NCBI GenBank assembly: GCA_000497125.2
Contig: CM035319.1
Coordinates: 1,232,001-1,296,000, forward strand
From: Spironucleus salmonicida
Taxonomy: Eukaryota; Fornicata; Diplomonadida; Hexamitidae
Direction: 5' to 3'
Length of the DNA: 64,000 nucleotides
The translations under genes were made by a program, and so were the position numbers. A model generated the notes under the pieces. The model was not told the origin of the DNA, made no database searches, and saw only the letters and a program-made list of their open reading frames with translations. Numbering within the stretch: the first letter of the stretch is position 1; every line of letters starts with the position of its first letter. This document shows positions 47,464 through 59,395 of the stretch, piece by piece.

Positions 47464-48429
47464 TCTGTAAGAAGCGAAAAAATATGTTACTTACTTATAA
47501 ATAATAATATATAATTAAAACCAGTATTGCTTAATTGAAATTCTCAATTTGATTAAAATACATTTTATTTAAACCAAAATTTTAATCAAATGATAATAAA
47601 CAATATACTTATTCATTATGTGATATTTACCTTTTTAATGTTATTGATATAGGTCAATTGTTTGATATTTAATTAAGAGTACGATAATAAATTTCTCAAA
47701 ATTCTCACCCAAAATATTTAAATACAAACAATGTAAGTTACATTACCTAATAGGAGATTATATTAAAAATAAAAATATTAAGATTTATTAGTTCACTTTC
47801 TTTATTCCAAATTAAATTAAATATTTAAATTTAGTATAATATTATATATTGTATTTTGATTACTAAATTTAGTATAAATCACTGCATTAAATTTTATTTA
47901 TTTTATAGTGCGATAAGAATCCTATGATGATGTATATAACTAATGAATGTTAATATTATTTTTATATAACACTAAGTTATATGAAGAAAATCTAACTTTT
48001 GTTTTCGTTTATATTTCATACTGCAGAAATAAGTATTTAATTCAAGAAGTAGTGATATTAATAAAATTATCATGTTTAAAACAATAACACGTGATACTAT
48101 ATTTATAAATTATTGTATTGAGCTATATTAAGAGAAATATTTTATAGTAAATTTTATTATAAATATTATAAATTATTACTAATAAATTAATGAATATTAT
48201 AATTTAAATTATTTCATTAACTTAATTTTTAAATAGGATATTATAATTATAAGTTTTACTCAATTGTTAAATAATAAATACTATATTGTATGTTAAAATA
48301 ATATAGGGAGAAAAACATCATATTTATTAAGTATATTGTAATGAAGTAAAAATAAGTAACTTATTTTACAAAAACTAAAAAAATAGTTCCTAGTATAAAC
48401 ATATAAATAGCTATGGATTATTTTATTAA
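47464..48429. other. AT-rich intergenic stretch
   Basis: About 970 bases of extreme AT content between divergent genes. Nothing recognisable. Confidence 0.6.
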
Positions 48430-49293
48430 ATGAATGATGCTGGAACATGCACAAGATTCAATGCAAACTGTAAAAAAAATCATTTCTGCCCAGCAGTTGA
48501 TTCTGATACTGCATCAGTTCCATGTTTACCATGTACTGACAATATGATTCTTGGATAGGGGTGTTATTGTGTAGATTTCACAGCAATAACTAATTGTAAG
48601 GGTTGTAATGAAGCTGTATGCACGGAATGTTTATCTGGAACTTATTTAAGTAGAAATAGATGTGAAAACTGTTAGAAAGGTTGTAGCAAATGCACTAATG
48701 CTAACACATGTACAGAATGTATGAAAGGATATGATTTAGACACTACCACCGGAGTGTGTAGTTTAATATGCAATAATAACAAACAGTGTTAGGATGCTAA
48801 GTTAGGTTATTGCAATGTAATTGATAGGAAATGTGTACCATGTGATTTAAAATGCGAAATATGTGGTTCTATAGAATTGTGTTATAAGTGCAATATTGTC
48901 GATTAAATTACGACTATAAGTGGTACTTGTACTCCCTATTGTAACTCTTTAAAACATGGTTAATATTGTGACAACGGTGTTGCTAAGCCGTGTACAAATA
49001 ATATCACTTCACAATGTTTTTGTAGTGCTTCTGCAAACTGTGCTACTTGTTCAGATGACAAATCTTAGTGTGCATCATGTTTACAAAATAGTATATTAAG
49101 TAGCCCTGGAAAATGTGATCAATGTGTGAAGGGATTTGAAAAAATTGGTAACATGTGCTGGCGAAGTGCTGCTTAATCTCAAAATAAAATTGGAGGAGGA
49201 GCAATCGCAGGTATAATCATAGCCATTATAATACTAATTGGAGCTGTAGGTGGTGGTCTTGCTTATTATTTTACAAAAAGAGCTAAGAGTTGA
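48430..49293 (+). CDS. Cysteine-rich membrane protein, 287 residues
   Basis: A compact relative of the variant-surface and high-cysteine membrane proteins of diplomonads. Modules such as [43 protein letters not shown] and [15 protein letters not shown] are followed by one C-terminal membrane helix ([20 protein letters not shown]) and a very short basic tail FTKRAKS. The [10 protein letters not shown] start and short basic tail recall the conserved end of Giardia VSPs (GAIAGI...CRGKA). No signal peptide is seen: the frame starts [14 protein letters not shown]. Unlike the gene at 21659, it is AT-rich throughout, so the two probably belong to different subfamilies. Confidence 0.8.
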
Positions 49294-49838
49294 TATTAAA
49301 TATGTTATATTGATTATTTATGTATAGGCCAAATATTGATAGAATAAAATAATTATATTCACTTATTAATTTTTAATTTTTACATAATTTTAGTATTGAA
49401 GGTATGCAGCATCCATCATAATATATTTGTAGTTATCGCAATAATGTTTATTGTTATTCCTTATTAGAATAATGTAAATATGTATTAAATAGTTTATACA
49501 ATTTTAATTTTAATATTATATCCGACTTACATAAAAAAATAGTGAAATAAACTGAAATTTATTTCTTTATCATACGTTAATTAATAGATATTTTTAGTGA
49601 ACTTTAGAAGAATAATTATATTTCCTAATATAATTATTGTATTCTTATTACATCTACAGATAGTTTAAATTGGTTTCGATAAATTCGATATTTAATATAA
49701 TTATGATCGCAATTAAATTATGAAAATATATTTTCTATATACTAGTTGTATTTACTTCTGTAATGTTATTAAAACAATTTTTAATTATTCGTACATATTA
49801 ATAGTATTTATTAATTTAATACAAATAAAAATAATAAA
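49294..49838. other. AT-rich intergenic stretch outside the left arm
   Basis: About 545 bases without a supported gene, upstream of the gene that crosses into the inverted repeat. Confidence 0.55.
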
Positions 49839-50336
49839 ATGCCTTCGAAAAATTTAGAGTTTAGTGCCAGAGAACATAGAGAGGCTTTTTCTACGGCATT
49901 CAATGTATAGTCTAAATTTATCGAAAATTAATTTAAGCTTAACTCAATTCCTATTTTATCATTTGATTAAAGTCAATTTCTTCCTCCGTAAATTAATATT
50001 AAGTCATAATATGTATCAAGCCCAATAAATAAAAGAAACATTTTAAATAATATCTAGAAGCTTTACTAAAGAGATGACTACGACCGGCTGTTCTACTCTG
50101 TGGGCGCGGCGCCGTTTTAGCTGAAGGGGAGGGTAGACAGCCTATACCGCAGGATTCAGGAGGAGCGCGCGCAGTCACCGCTCTAGGTCCACCACAGAGC
50201 CGCAGAGCCGCCAGCCAAGAAGCTGAAGCGCTTCGTGTCTGTGCCAGGATCGCTGCATGCGTCGCCGCGCGCTATGTCCTCTATGTCGGTGCGCTCCTAC
50301 GAGCCGCGGAGCTGCCAGCAAAGTCAGGTCCAGTGA
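49839..50336 (+). CDS. Unknown 165-residue protein crossing the left repeat edge
   Basis: The first ~77 residues (MPSKNLEFSAREHREAFS...) are encoded by AT-rich DNA outside the inverted repeat. From QRDDYDRLFYSVGAAPF onward the codons lie inside the left arm, are very GC-rich, and are nearly identical to the mirror gene at 60995-61492. The C-terminal half is basic and Ser/Arg/Pro-rich (PPAKKLKRFVSVPGS, SMSVRSYEPRSCQ), like a disordered region. The N-terminal halves of the two copies agree at roughly two thirds of positions. The stop is 9 bases from the stop of the converging dehydrogenase. No domain is recognised. Confidence 0.72.
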
Positions 50337-50345
50337 GTTCTATCT

Positions 50346-51227
50346 TCACTCGTTCTTCCCAGGCTCCAGGTCGAACATTCCCACCAGCTTCAGGTACGCA
50401 TTAACCCCGATGAGGGCTTGAAGCAAACCGCTCGCATAGTTCAGCCAGCCGACCTTGACCACTCCCTGCTTCGAGGCCAGAGCGCGGGCAACCTGCTTGT
50501 TGCTGACCGAGAGCGGCGGCAGCATGCTAAGCTGCACCTTTTTGTTCGCGGCCTACATCTGGGGCTGCGCCATAAAGCGGGTCCCGCGCACCCCAACCGG
50601 GACCGCGACGCACACGCGCAAGTCCTTCCGCTCCATCAGTACCGCAGTGCCGAAGGTCTGAATCGCGGCCTTCGAAGCCGCGTAGAGCGAGAAGAAACGG
50701 GGCGGGAACGAGGCGCACAGCGAGGACGTAATGGTATAGTTTGTGAGGGAGGGCAGCTGCAGGAAGTAGTGCGACAGCAGGATGTGGGAGGTCAGGTTTT
50801 GGGCCAGGAACTCGGCGACCTGCGCACCCGAAAAGTCTGAAAAGCGGCGGTAATGGCCGCACCCGTGCAGAGAGTGGTAGTGCTGGATCTCGCTGGCCCG
50901 CAGGTCATGCTGCCGTAAAAAGGCCTCGAAGTGGCCCTAGAAGGTCGCGGTGTCGCTATAGTCGATCTGCATGGCGTAGACATCCGCGTTGGATTCAACC
51001 CATTCCGGTAGGACCGAGGTGCTCCTCGTCAGGAGAATGATCTTGAAGCTATTCTGTAGGATTTTGATTAGCTCGAGCCCGATACCGCCGGTACCGCCAG
51101 AAATAACCGCCAGGGGCTTGGCACCAGGGGCTGACCTGTAGCTGACAGTGTTGTAAGCCGACAGCGCGAAGGTGGTGAACGCGAGGAGCGCGAGAGCGAG
51201 GAGGGCCGCCTTGTACTGCATTTGCAC
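50346..51227 (-). CDS. Short-chain dehydrogenase/reductase, left copy
   Basis: A 293-residue protein with an N-terminal hydrophobic segment (ALLALALLAFTTFALSA) that is a signal anchor or signal peptide, then an SDR-type Rossmann fold. The cofactor loop reads SGGTGGIGLELIKIL (TGxxxGIG pattern) and the catalytic Tyr-Lys pair is in SLYAASKAAIQTF, with the preceding Ser likely in the TITSSLCAS strand. The NAG-type motif after strand 4 is changed to HSLHGCGHY, so activity may differ. Membrane-tethered SDRs act on steroids, retinoids or 3-ketoacyl substrates; the substrate here is unknown. The DNA is about 60 per cent G+C, yet still uses TAG as Gln twice, so the gene is adapted to this genome's code. 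An almost identical copy lies at 60104-60985. Confidence 0.82.
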
Positions 51228-51935
51228 TTAGCAGCGGATTATAACATATTATCGTATATGCTGCCTCGCCGAATGGACTGCTCGGCGGCCAGGTCTCTAT
51301 GCCAAGGCCGCGTGCACACTGCCTAGCCTCGATATGGCCTATGGGTGGCATCGGCGGTATTCGCCGCATTGCATGCTAGCAGGAAGTCAGCATATAGCCC
51401 AGCTGAAGTCTTTCGCCGCGGAAGTCAGTTTGATGGCAAATCGCGGGATGGGGAGCTAGAAGTTGGCTGCACGCGGCCGAACTAACGTTCCATCGCGGTT
51501 TCAGCGCGTCTACCTCAGGCTTCCAGCGCCCTGGCCACGTTGGCAGGTTGCCGGGTGAGCGCTGCTTAACGCTGGGGCGCCAGTAGCTAACGGTGCGGGG
51601 ATACTTGAAGCCCTGAGCCACCTAAGTGGTGAATTCCCGCATCGCACTAATTGGACATTGCTCAGGCGGATAGGCGAATAAATACGACACTCCCAGGCAG
51701 CAGGAATTTCAGCTCGTACAATGCTAACGCCTCTGGAATCCGCCAGGCGCACGGGCGATATGAGCGTTTTGCTTGTGCCAAAATATCCTCTGGGATGTAT
51801 GGTGGATGCATCGTATTTCCGAGCCAGCCAGCTGCATAAACTCGCTGCTCTTAAAGGGGCAGCAATGGCACATAGATTGGTATGTGAACTGAAACCGGCA
51901 ATGTGTATTTCGCATGGCCGTTTAGCTTGAACTTT
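51228..51935. other. GC-rich tract upstream of the left dehydrogenase, unassigned
   Basis: About 700 bases of high G+C inside the left arm. Several overlapping frames are open on both strands; the longest on the minus strand begins MREFTTQVAQGFKYPRTVSY and runs out of frame into the dehydrogenase. No rRNA, tRNA, RNase P or SRP RNA signature is recognised. It may be 5' regulatory sequence, a decayed gene or a structured RNA. The mirror tract is 59396-60103. Confidence 0.4.
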
Positions 51936-53740
51936 CGAATGTAATCACTAATGCTTATTTTGCTACTGGTTCTGACCAGCATCGAAGAGATGGATTTATG
52001 AAGTTATGTGATTGGTCGTTTAATGACAAATACATATAGTCTTTCTATTTCGATTTTTATTTCCTCCAAATCAACAGGGAATATAAAAAAATCTCTTTTT
52101 ATATTGAATTCTGTCGAAAGATACTATACAATTTTGGATGCGAGGTCTCTGACATTTATTACTAAAATATTAGATAAGCTGAAACGAATAGTATATTTCA
52201 TATAGTAAAAGACTAGAGGTTAAGTGTTTTAGAAGCATTAAAATACAATTAGTTATTATTTTCATTTTTAGCTTCAGTTTAATCATATAATTTAATAGTA
52301 TTTATTCATAATAAGTCTAAATAAAAGTATTGCACTGTTCAAATTATAGTGGTATTTCATTTAAACTAATTTTTAGACAGGTATATTATAATATAGTTAC
52401 GGAGGTGACAATGCAAAAAGTATAATTTAGACTGGAATCTATCATGTTATCACAAACATTCATGAAAAATTCCTTCATGTATATATTCTAAGCTATAATT
52501 GATCCTTGCTATTATAATCTGTTTAAGATATCTAATACTACATTAAATTATTCTTATAAGAATGAAAACAAACGTTAGTACTTTTCCGGGACAGATTTTC
52601 TTCTGATAAATTTTTAATTAAATAGTAAGTTTATAGCTGGAATTGAATTTATGCTTTAATATCAGAGCATCTGTAACCAGATATAGAAGATTAATAAAAT
52701 ATAAATTTAATTTAACATTAATAATCAATTTTTCCAAAGACAGAAATTAAAGAACAGAGCATTTTACTCTGAATAAGTAAATTATAATTATAAATTTTAA
52801 TGAATATCTGCCCTTCTATTGTGTAATGATATCTGCTATCATTCAATAAGAATTCATAGATAAGGCAATAGTACTCGTTTCATATTAAACAAATTAGTAA
52901 TACGATCTAGTATTCTTAATAAATGTATTGTTCTAGTTCATTAAAACCATGTTATACTGCATTAGTACCTACTACATACGATAAATACCATTTTAATTAA
53001 AGATCATGACAATACTATTATATTATAGATTAAAAGTACTTCGATATCTTTTAGTAAATATTCCACTACTATTTTCGTGGCAAATCTAACACTTGAGGAG
53101 CTTAGATAATAATATTATCATAATAATAAATATAGTATACCTTATCCGACGATTTTTACTTGGGAGTATAATCATCTGGCGCTGAATATTCTTCATATGA
53201 CTATGGAATAATAACTTGTGTTATATTTAAACAAGTTTCATCAATATGAAAAATGATTGAATACTATCTATGTCAAATCAGATACATAATTGGGTATTAA
53301 TAATCCTATTAGATAGATGTGGAATGATATTATGACTGTGAATCTCCTGTATCTAGTTAATTTTCATATAGTGTAATAGCATTATAACCTGCCTTATGAC
53401 TAATTTTGTTTTGCTTTACCATACAATTAATTCAAATATCTTCAGGTTTATTTTAACAATCTTTCCAGTTACAGTAATGTAGCAATACGTGCAAGATGTC
53501 ATTTTGTATAGGTAACGTCTTTTATTCTAGCTAATATTTGTTGCTGTATAGTTAATATATGACCAATTGTAGCATCTATATTGTACAAACCTGGTATTCC
53601 CCTGAAGAAGCTTGGATAGTATTATTTAATTTCATTCAAAAGCCGCATAATGTCCAAATCTAAAATAAATCAAAATTAACATTAGCTTATGATCTTTAAA
53701 AGCTAGATAATAATTAAATTACATCTTTGTATTATATATT
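51936..53740. other. AT-rich inner part of the left arm
   Basis: About 1.8 kb with no intact gene. On the minus strand around 53050-53470 there are protein-like pieces (NKISHKAGYNAITLYENQ; VIIPQSYEEYSAPDDYTPKQ) in one or more frames broken by TGA, which may be a decayed gene of unknown family. The mirror region is 57591-59395. Confidence 0.4.
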
Positions 53741-54010
53741 TCACTGAAGCTCTGGCATTTCAATACATACAAATCCGTTTTATGCTTCTCCTTCACCATC
53801 ATAGGAAAAATGAAAAGCATCCTCTTGGATTTCTGAAACTCCAAACAATACTACACTTTAAAGGCATTTAACAATGTTTAAAACACGGTCTGATGTTCCA
53901 TAAAGCAGACCTGTTTACATTTTCATTGCAAATGCTTTGCAGATTGCAAGGGCAACCTCGTGCTTCTTGACTTGCAAATGGAATTTTTTCTAGTTATTTA
54001 ATGTTTCCAT
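53741..54010 (-). CDS. Small unknown protein, 89 residues, left copy
   Basis: An intact frame METLNNQKKFHLQVKKHEVA to CIEMPELQ. It looks globular: a helix (HEVALAICKAFAMKMQTGLL), a strand (SVVLFGVSEIQ), and an acidic turn (YDGEGEAQ). It is duplicated without change in the right arm at 57321-57590. It could be a small gene or a remaining piece of a larger one; TGA stops border it. Not recognised. Confidence 0.5.
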
Positions 54011-54896
54011 GGCAAGCTTTTAAAGAATCTTAGGAAAATCATATAACTTGATATACTTTTGCTTTGGCTAAGATGGAAAAAGATCGATATTTGGTTTAAG
54101 AAATACTTATTTAAGATTAGAAATGCGAACATATATTTATGACTTCTTTTCGTTTTGGTTAGGAATATTTTATTGTTTGAGAAGAATGGTAAAAAATGCT
54201 TCAAGATAGAAGATATCTGATAAAAGATGGTTAGAAGATATTTTCTCTTAATTAAACGAGAGTTTCTATATTGCGTATATTTATTCAGGTTTAAAGTTAG
54301 GTAAGAAAATATTTAGTTTTGAAGCGTGTTCCTATTTTTGAGCAGGTTCCATTATTAAAGGTAAATGAAGAAGGGAAAATAATAACTTAACATAAAAATA
54401 ATACTATGGGATATATAGTGACTAATTAATTTTAGATTTTACAAAATGAGGTAATTCATTTAGTTAGAATTACCTTTGGAATAAAAAATTTAACAAAGAT
54501 AACATGATACAACAAATATAAAGTAGGTCTAGACCTTGAGGATGCGAAGAAAATATCATCTTTCTACTGTTATGATCGAAGATGATTTTATTGAGCTAGA
54601 ATAGGAACTAGGGTCTAAGAGCAGGTAGAGGATGAGAAATAATGTAACAACTTTGTTAAAATTGAACTATTAATAAATAAAAACTATAAGTAGTATATTT
54701 TTAAACGAAAAACTATTCATGTTTTTGAAATATATTATATTTAATATTTCACTACGAACGATAAGATAATACTTAAACTAAGAGTAAAGTCATTGAATAC
54801 ATGAATAATATCAAACTATAGATAATCCTTAACTTGAATTATATTATTGCCATCACAAAAAATGATATTCTATAAACTAAAAAACAAATTATGAAA
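54011..54896. other. AT-rich end of the left arm and start of the spacer
   Basis: About 890 bases without a supported gene. Left-arm homology ends at about 54641; from there to 54896 the sequence is unique within the window. Confidence 0.5.
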
Positions 54897-55850
54897 TCAA
54901 TCATCATCTTCATCTAAATCTTCGTCGTCCAAATCCTCAAATATTCCCTACAGACTCATATATCGTTCACCTGTATCTGGAAGAATTGTTATGACATCGC
55001 AGTCATATTTTGAAGCATATTGAATTGCTGCATAAACGTTAGCACCACTGGACACTCCTGCTAATATACCTTCTTTTCTGGCCAATAACTTTGTTGTATT
55101 TAAAGCTTGATCATCATTAATTTACATTATTTCATCAACAATATCTGGATTATATACTTATGGTATAAATCCAGTTCCAATACCTTAGATTACATGAGGC
55201 TATGGTTTACATGCTTTTTATGTCTCTAAAATTATTGCTTTTTCTGGTTCTAAAGCAATCGATTTCAATTCTGGAAATGCTGCTTTTAAAGGAATAGACG
55301 CTCCAGAAATTGTACCTCCTGTACCACAACCGACTACAAAAAATTTTGGATTAATATTATACTCTTTACACTAATTAACTAGTTCTACACCTGTTGTGCA
55401 TTCATGAGCTTTAACATTAGCCTGATTATCAAATTATCCAAGACTAATATAATTTTTATTTTCATCCATTAGTTCTTTACATTTAGCTATAGCCCCTCTA
55501 GTTCCAAGTGTGCTCTCTGTTAAAATAAGGTTCGCTCCATAGCCTTATATCAATAAACGTCTCTCAATTGACATATTTGAAGGCATAACAATAGTTAAAG
55601 GTATTTGATAAGCTGCGCACACTAATGCTAGAGCAACACCAGTATTCCCTGATGTAGGTTCAATCAGTCTGGTTTTAGGTGTTATCCTATTCTATGATAT
55701 CAGATCTTTAAGCATAGCAATTGCCACTCTATCCTTAATTGAGCCCCCAGGTGAAATAGCTTCATATTTACAAAATACCCTGCCTCCTTTAGGCAGCTAT
55801 TATAGACGAATAAGTGGAGTTTTTCCAAGTTCTTCTGTTATTAGCGTCAT
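54897..55850 (-). CDS. Cysteine synthase (O-acetylserine sulfhydrylase type)
   Basis: A 317-residue PLP enzyme of the cysteine synthase / cystathionine beta-synthase family, which makes cysteine from O-acetylserine (or a related activated serine) and sulphide. The PLP lysine is in [13 protein letters not shown], the substrate loop reads [13 protein letters not shown], and the phosphate-binding loop is [27 protein letters not shown] and [13 protein letters not shown] are further family blocks. The protein starts directly at the fold ([16 protein letters not shown]) and ends in an acidic tail [12 protein letters not shown] that is unusual. It is single-copy in the window, in the spacer between the two arms. 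A pathway to cysteine fits a cell that makes cysteine-rich surface proteins. In protists this enzyme is often of bacterial origin; origin here was not tested. Confidence 0.92.
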
Positions 55851-56024
55851 TTATATGGAAAAATATATAGAATTTTGCAATATAATATATAGATATAATT
55901 ACTCATGATTACTCACAATTTCTACTTCTATAATAATGTCTCAAATATGGTTATTTGTATAATATATGAAATTAATCATAAATATATTTTATTATATAAT
56001 ATTCCATAATTTCTATGCGGTAAA

Positions 56025-56276
56025 ATGGAGTATGTAACGTCAGAAACAAAGAATGGATATTTCACTGAGAATGAATTAGTGGAACTTAGAAAAACTAAAG
56101 TTTAATAAAAAATATCTGATATTGATTATTTAGCCTAACATAGTGAAATAGAAGCAATCATTAATGATCTCTATAAAAAATTATTAGATACAAAACCAGA
56201 CTCAAAAGAAGTTTATAAATTTGTTGCAAAGTATTTCATAGAATTAAATGAAGAACGCAGTAGAGCTATGGATTGA
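56025..56276 (+). CDS. RIIa/Dpy-30-like docking protein, 83 residues
   Basis: A small protein whose C-terminal half reads HSEIEAIINDLYKKLLDTKP followed by VYKFVAKYFIELNEER. This matches the dimerisation/docking fold of the PKA regulatory subunit and Dpy-30: a short helix, a Pro-containing turn, then a helix ending in YFxxLxxER. Small RIIa-domain proteins are common in flagella, at radial spokes and fibrous sheaths, where they bind amphipathic anchoring helices. The N-terminal ~40 residues are charged and helical. The stop is 6 bases from the stop of the converging gene. Confidence 0.65.
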
Positions 56277-56282
56277 GTATAT

Positions 56283-56663
56283 TCAATAATCATTAATTAC
56301 ACTATTATTTAATTTATGAATTATTTATTATTTGGAGTCTGATATTTTGGAAAATATCAAATCTTAATTTAATTAATATTATTTCGATACTACAATTGGA
56401 AAATCATAAGAACATTCTAAATTATTTCTAGCTTTTGTTCTGAAACTTAGATATTTTTTCGACAAATAACCATTTGATAGTTCATTTATTATATTTGGTA
56501 TAATCATTTACAATTAATTGCTTTTTAATATAGGCTGTGATTCTTACTAACATTACAATAGCTAATTTCCTTCGTATTATGATTTATTATTATATTTTGT
56601 AGGTAGAACTTTTTCAAATTGTATAGATGCTTTAACATTAGTATCAATTACCTAAGACGTCAT
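56283..56663 (-). CDS. Unknown Asn/Gln/Lys-rich protein, 126 residues
   Basis: The frame starts MTSQVIDTNVKASIQFEK, just 27 bases inside the spacer from the right arm, and ends NNSVINDY. It is rich in Asn, Gln, Ser and Lys with one more ordered segment (YLSFRTKARNNLECSYDFP). In such AT-rich DNA a 126-codon frame with TGA as sole stop could be chance; the sensible start position and tight convergent spacing with the RIIa gene support it modestly. Not recognised. Confidence 0.4.
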
Positions 56664-57320
56664 CCGTTATTTTATTGTAGTAAAATTAAGATTTCTCATC
56701 CTCTACCTGCTCTTAGACCCTAGTTCCTATTCTAGCTCAATAAAATCATCTTCGATCATAACAGTAGAAAGATGATATTTTCTTCGCATCCTCAAGGTCT
56801 AGACCTACTTTATATTTGTTGTATCATGTTATCTTTGTTAAATTTTTTATTCCAAAGGTAATTCTAACTAAATGAATTACCTCATTTTGTAAAATCTAAA
56901 ATTAATTAGTCACTATATATCCCATAGTATTATTTTTATGTTAAGTTATTATTTTCCCTTCTTCATTTACCTTTAATAATGGAACCTGCTCAAAAATAGG
57001 AACACGCTTCAAAACTAAATATTTTCTTACCTAACTTTAAACCTGAATAAATATACGCAATATAGAAACTCTCGTTTAATTAAGAGAAAATATCTTCTAA
57101 CCATCTTTTATCAGATATCTTCTATCTTGAAGCATTTTTTACCATTCTTCTCAAACAATAAAATATTCCTAACCAAAACGAAAAGAAGTCATAAATATAT
57201 GTTCGCATTTCTAATCTTAAATAAGTATTTCTTAAACCAAATATCGATCTTTTTCCATCTTAGCCAAAGCAAAAGTATATCAAGTTATATGATTTTCCTA
57301 AGATTCTTTAAAAGCTTGCC

Positions 57321-57590
57321 ATGGAAACATTAAATAACTAGAAAAAATTCCATTTGCAAGTCAAGAAGCACGAGGTTGCCCTTGCAATCTGCAAAGCATT
57401 TGCAATGAAAATGTAAACAGGTCTGCTTTATGGAACATCAGACCGTGTTTTAAACATTGTTAAATGCCTTTAAAGTGTAGTATTGTTTGGAGTTTCAGAA
57501 ATCCAAGAGGATGCTTTTCATTTTTCCTATGATGGTGAAGGAGAAGCATAAAACGGATTTGTATGTATTGAAATGCCAGAGCTTCAGTGA
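57321..57590 (+). CDS. Small unknown protein, 89 residues, right copy
   Basis: The right-arm copy of the gene at 53741-54010, with the same 89-residue product. No difference was noted between copies. Function unknown. Confidence 0.5.
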
Positions 57591-59395
57591 AATATATAAT
57601 ACAAAGATGTAATTTAATTATTATCTAGCTTTTAAAGATCATAAGCTAATGTTAATTTTGATTTATTTTAGATTTGGACATTATGCGGCTTTTGAATGAA
57701 ATTAAATAATACTATCCAAGCTTCTTCAGGGGAATACCAGGTTTGTACAATATAGATGCTACAATTGGTCATATATTAACTATACAGCAACAAATATTAG
57801 CTAGAATAAAAGACGTTACCTATACAAAATGACATCTTGCACGTATTGCTACATTACTGTAACTGGAAAGATTGTTAAAATAAACCTGAAGATATTTGAA
57901 TTAATTGTATGGTAAAGCAAAACAAAATTAGTCATAAGGCAGGTTATAATGCTATTACACTATATGAAAATTAACTAGATACAGGAGATTCACAGTCATA
58001 ATATCATTCCACATCTATCTAATAGGATTATTAATACCCAATTATGTATCTGATTTGACATAGATAGTATTCAATCATTTTTCATATTGATGAAACTTGT
58101 TTAAATATAACACAAGTTATTATTCCATAGTCATATGAAGAATATTCAGCGCCAGATGATTATACTCCCAAGTAAAAATCGTCGGATAAGGTATACTATA
58201 TTTATTATTATGATAATATTATTATCTAAGCTCCTCAAGTGTTAGATTTGCCACGAAAATAGTAGTGGAATATTTACTAAAAGATATCGAAGTACTTTTA
58301 ATCTATAATATAATAGTATTGTCATGATCTTTAATTAAAATGGTATTTATCGTATGTAGTAGGTACTAATGCAGTATAACATGGTTTTAATGAACTAGAA
58401 CAATACATTTATTAAGAATACTAGATCGTATTACTAATTTGTTTAATATGAAACGAGTACTATTGCCTTATCTATGAATTCTTATTGAATGATAGCAGAT
58501 ATCATTACACAATAGAAGGGCAGATATTCATTAAAATTTATAATTATAATTTACTTATTCAGAGTAAAATGCTCTGTTCTTTAATTTCTGTCTTTGGAAA
58601 AATTGATTATTAATGTTAAATTAAATTTATATTTTATTAATCTTCTATATCTGGTTACAGATGCTCTGATATTAAAGCATAAATTCAATTCCAGCTATAA
58701 ACTTACTATTTAATTAAAAATTTATCAGAAGAAAATCTGTCCCGGAAAAGTACTAACGTTTGTTTTCATTCTTATAAGAATAATTTAATGTAGTATTAGA
58801 TATCTTAAACAGATTATAATAGCAAGGATCAATTATAGCTTAGAATATATACATGAAGGAATTTTTCATGAATGTTTGTGATAACATGATAGATTCCAGT
58901 CTAAATTATACTTTTTGCATTGTCACCTCCGTAACTATATTATAATATACCTGTCTAAAAATTAGTTTAAATGAAATACCACTATAATTTGAACAGTGCA
59001 ATACTTTTATTTAGACTTATTATGAATAAATACTATTAAATTATATGATTAAACTGAAGCTAAAAATGAAAATAATAACTAATTGTATTTTAATGCTTCT
59101 AAAACACTTAACCTCTAGTCTTTTACTATATGAAATATACTATTCGTTTCAGCTTATCTAATATTTTAGTAATAAATGTCAGAGACCTCGCATCCAAAAT
59201 TGTATAGTATCTTTCGACAGAATTCAATATAAAAAGAGATTTTTTTATATTCCCTGTTGATTTGGAGGAAATAAAAATCGAAATAGAAAGACTATATGTA
59301 TTTGTCATTAAACGACCAATCACATAACTTCATAAATCCATCTCTTCGATGCTGGTCAGAACCAGTAGCAAAATAAGCATTAGTGATTACATTCG
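57591..59395. other. AT-rich inner part of the right arm
   Basis: The mirror of 51936-53740, with the same broken protein-like pieces at about 57860-58280. No intact gene is supported. Confidence 0.4.

Larger units (their letters stand above)
50068..54641 (+). repeat. Left arm of a 4.57-kb inverted repeat
   Basis: Positions x in this arm match 111331 minus x on the opposite strand in the right arm (56690-61263). A handful of single-base differences were seen, all in the outer ~1.2 kb (for example at 50085); I saw none in the inner parts compared. The outer ~1.9 kb is strongly GC-rich, the inner ~2.7 kb AT-rich. The outer edge lies within a coding region and the inner edge falls after GAGGATGAGAAAT. 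Confidence 0.92.
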
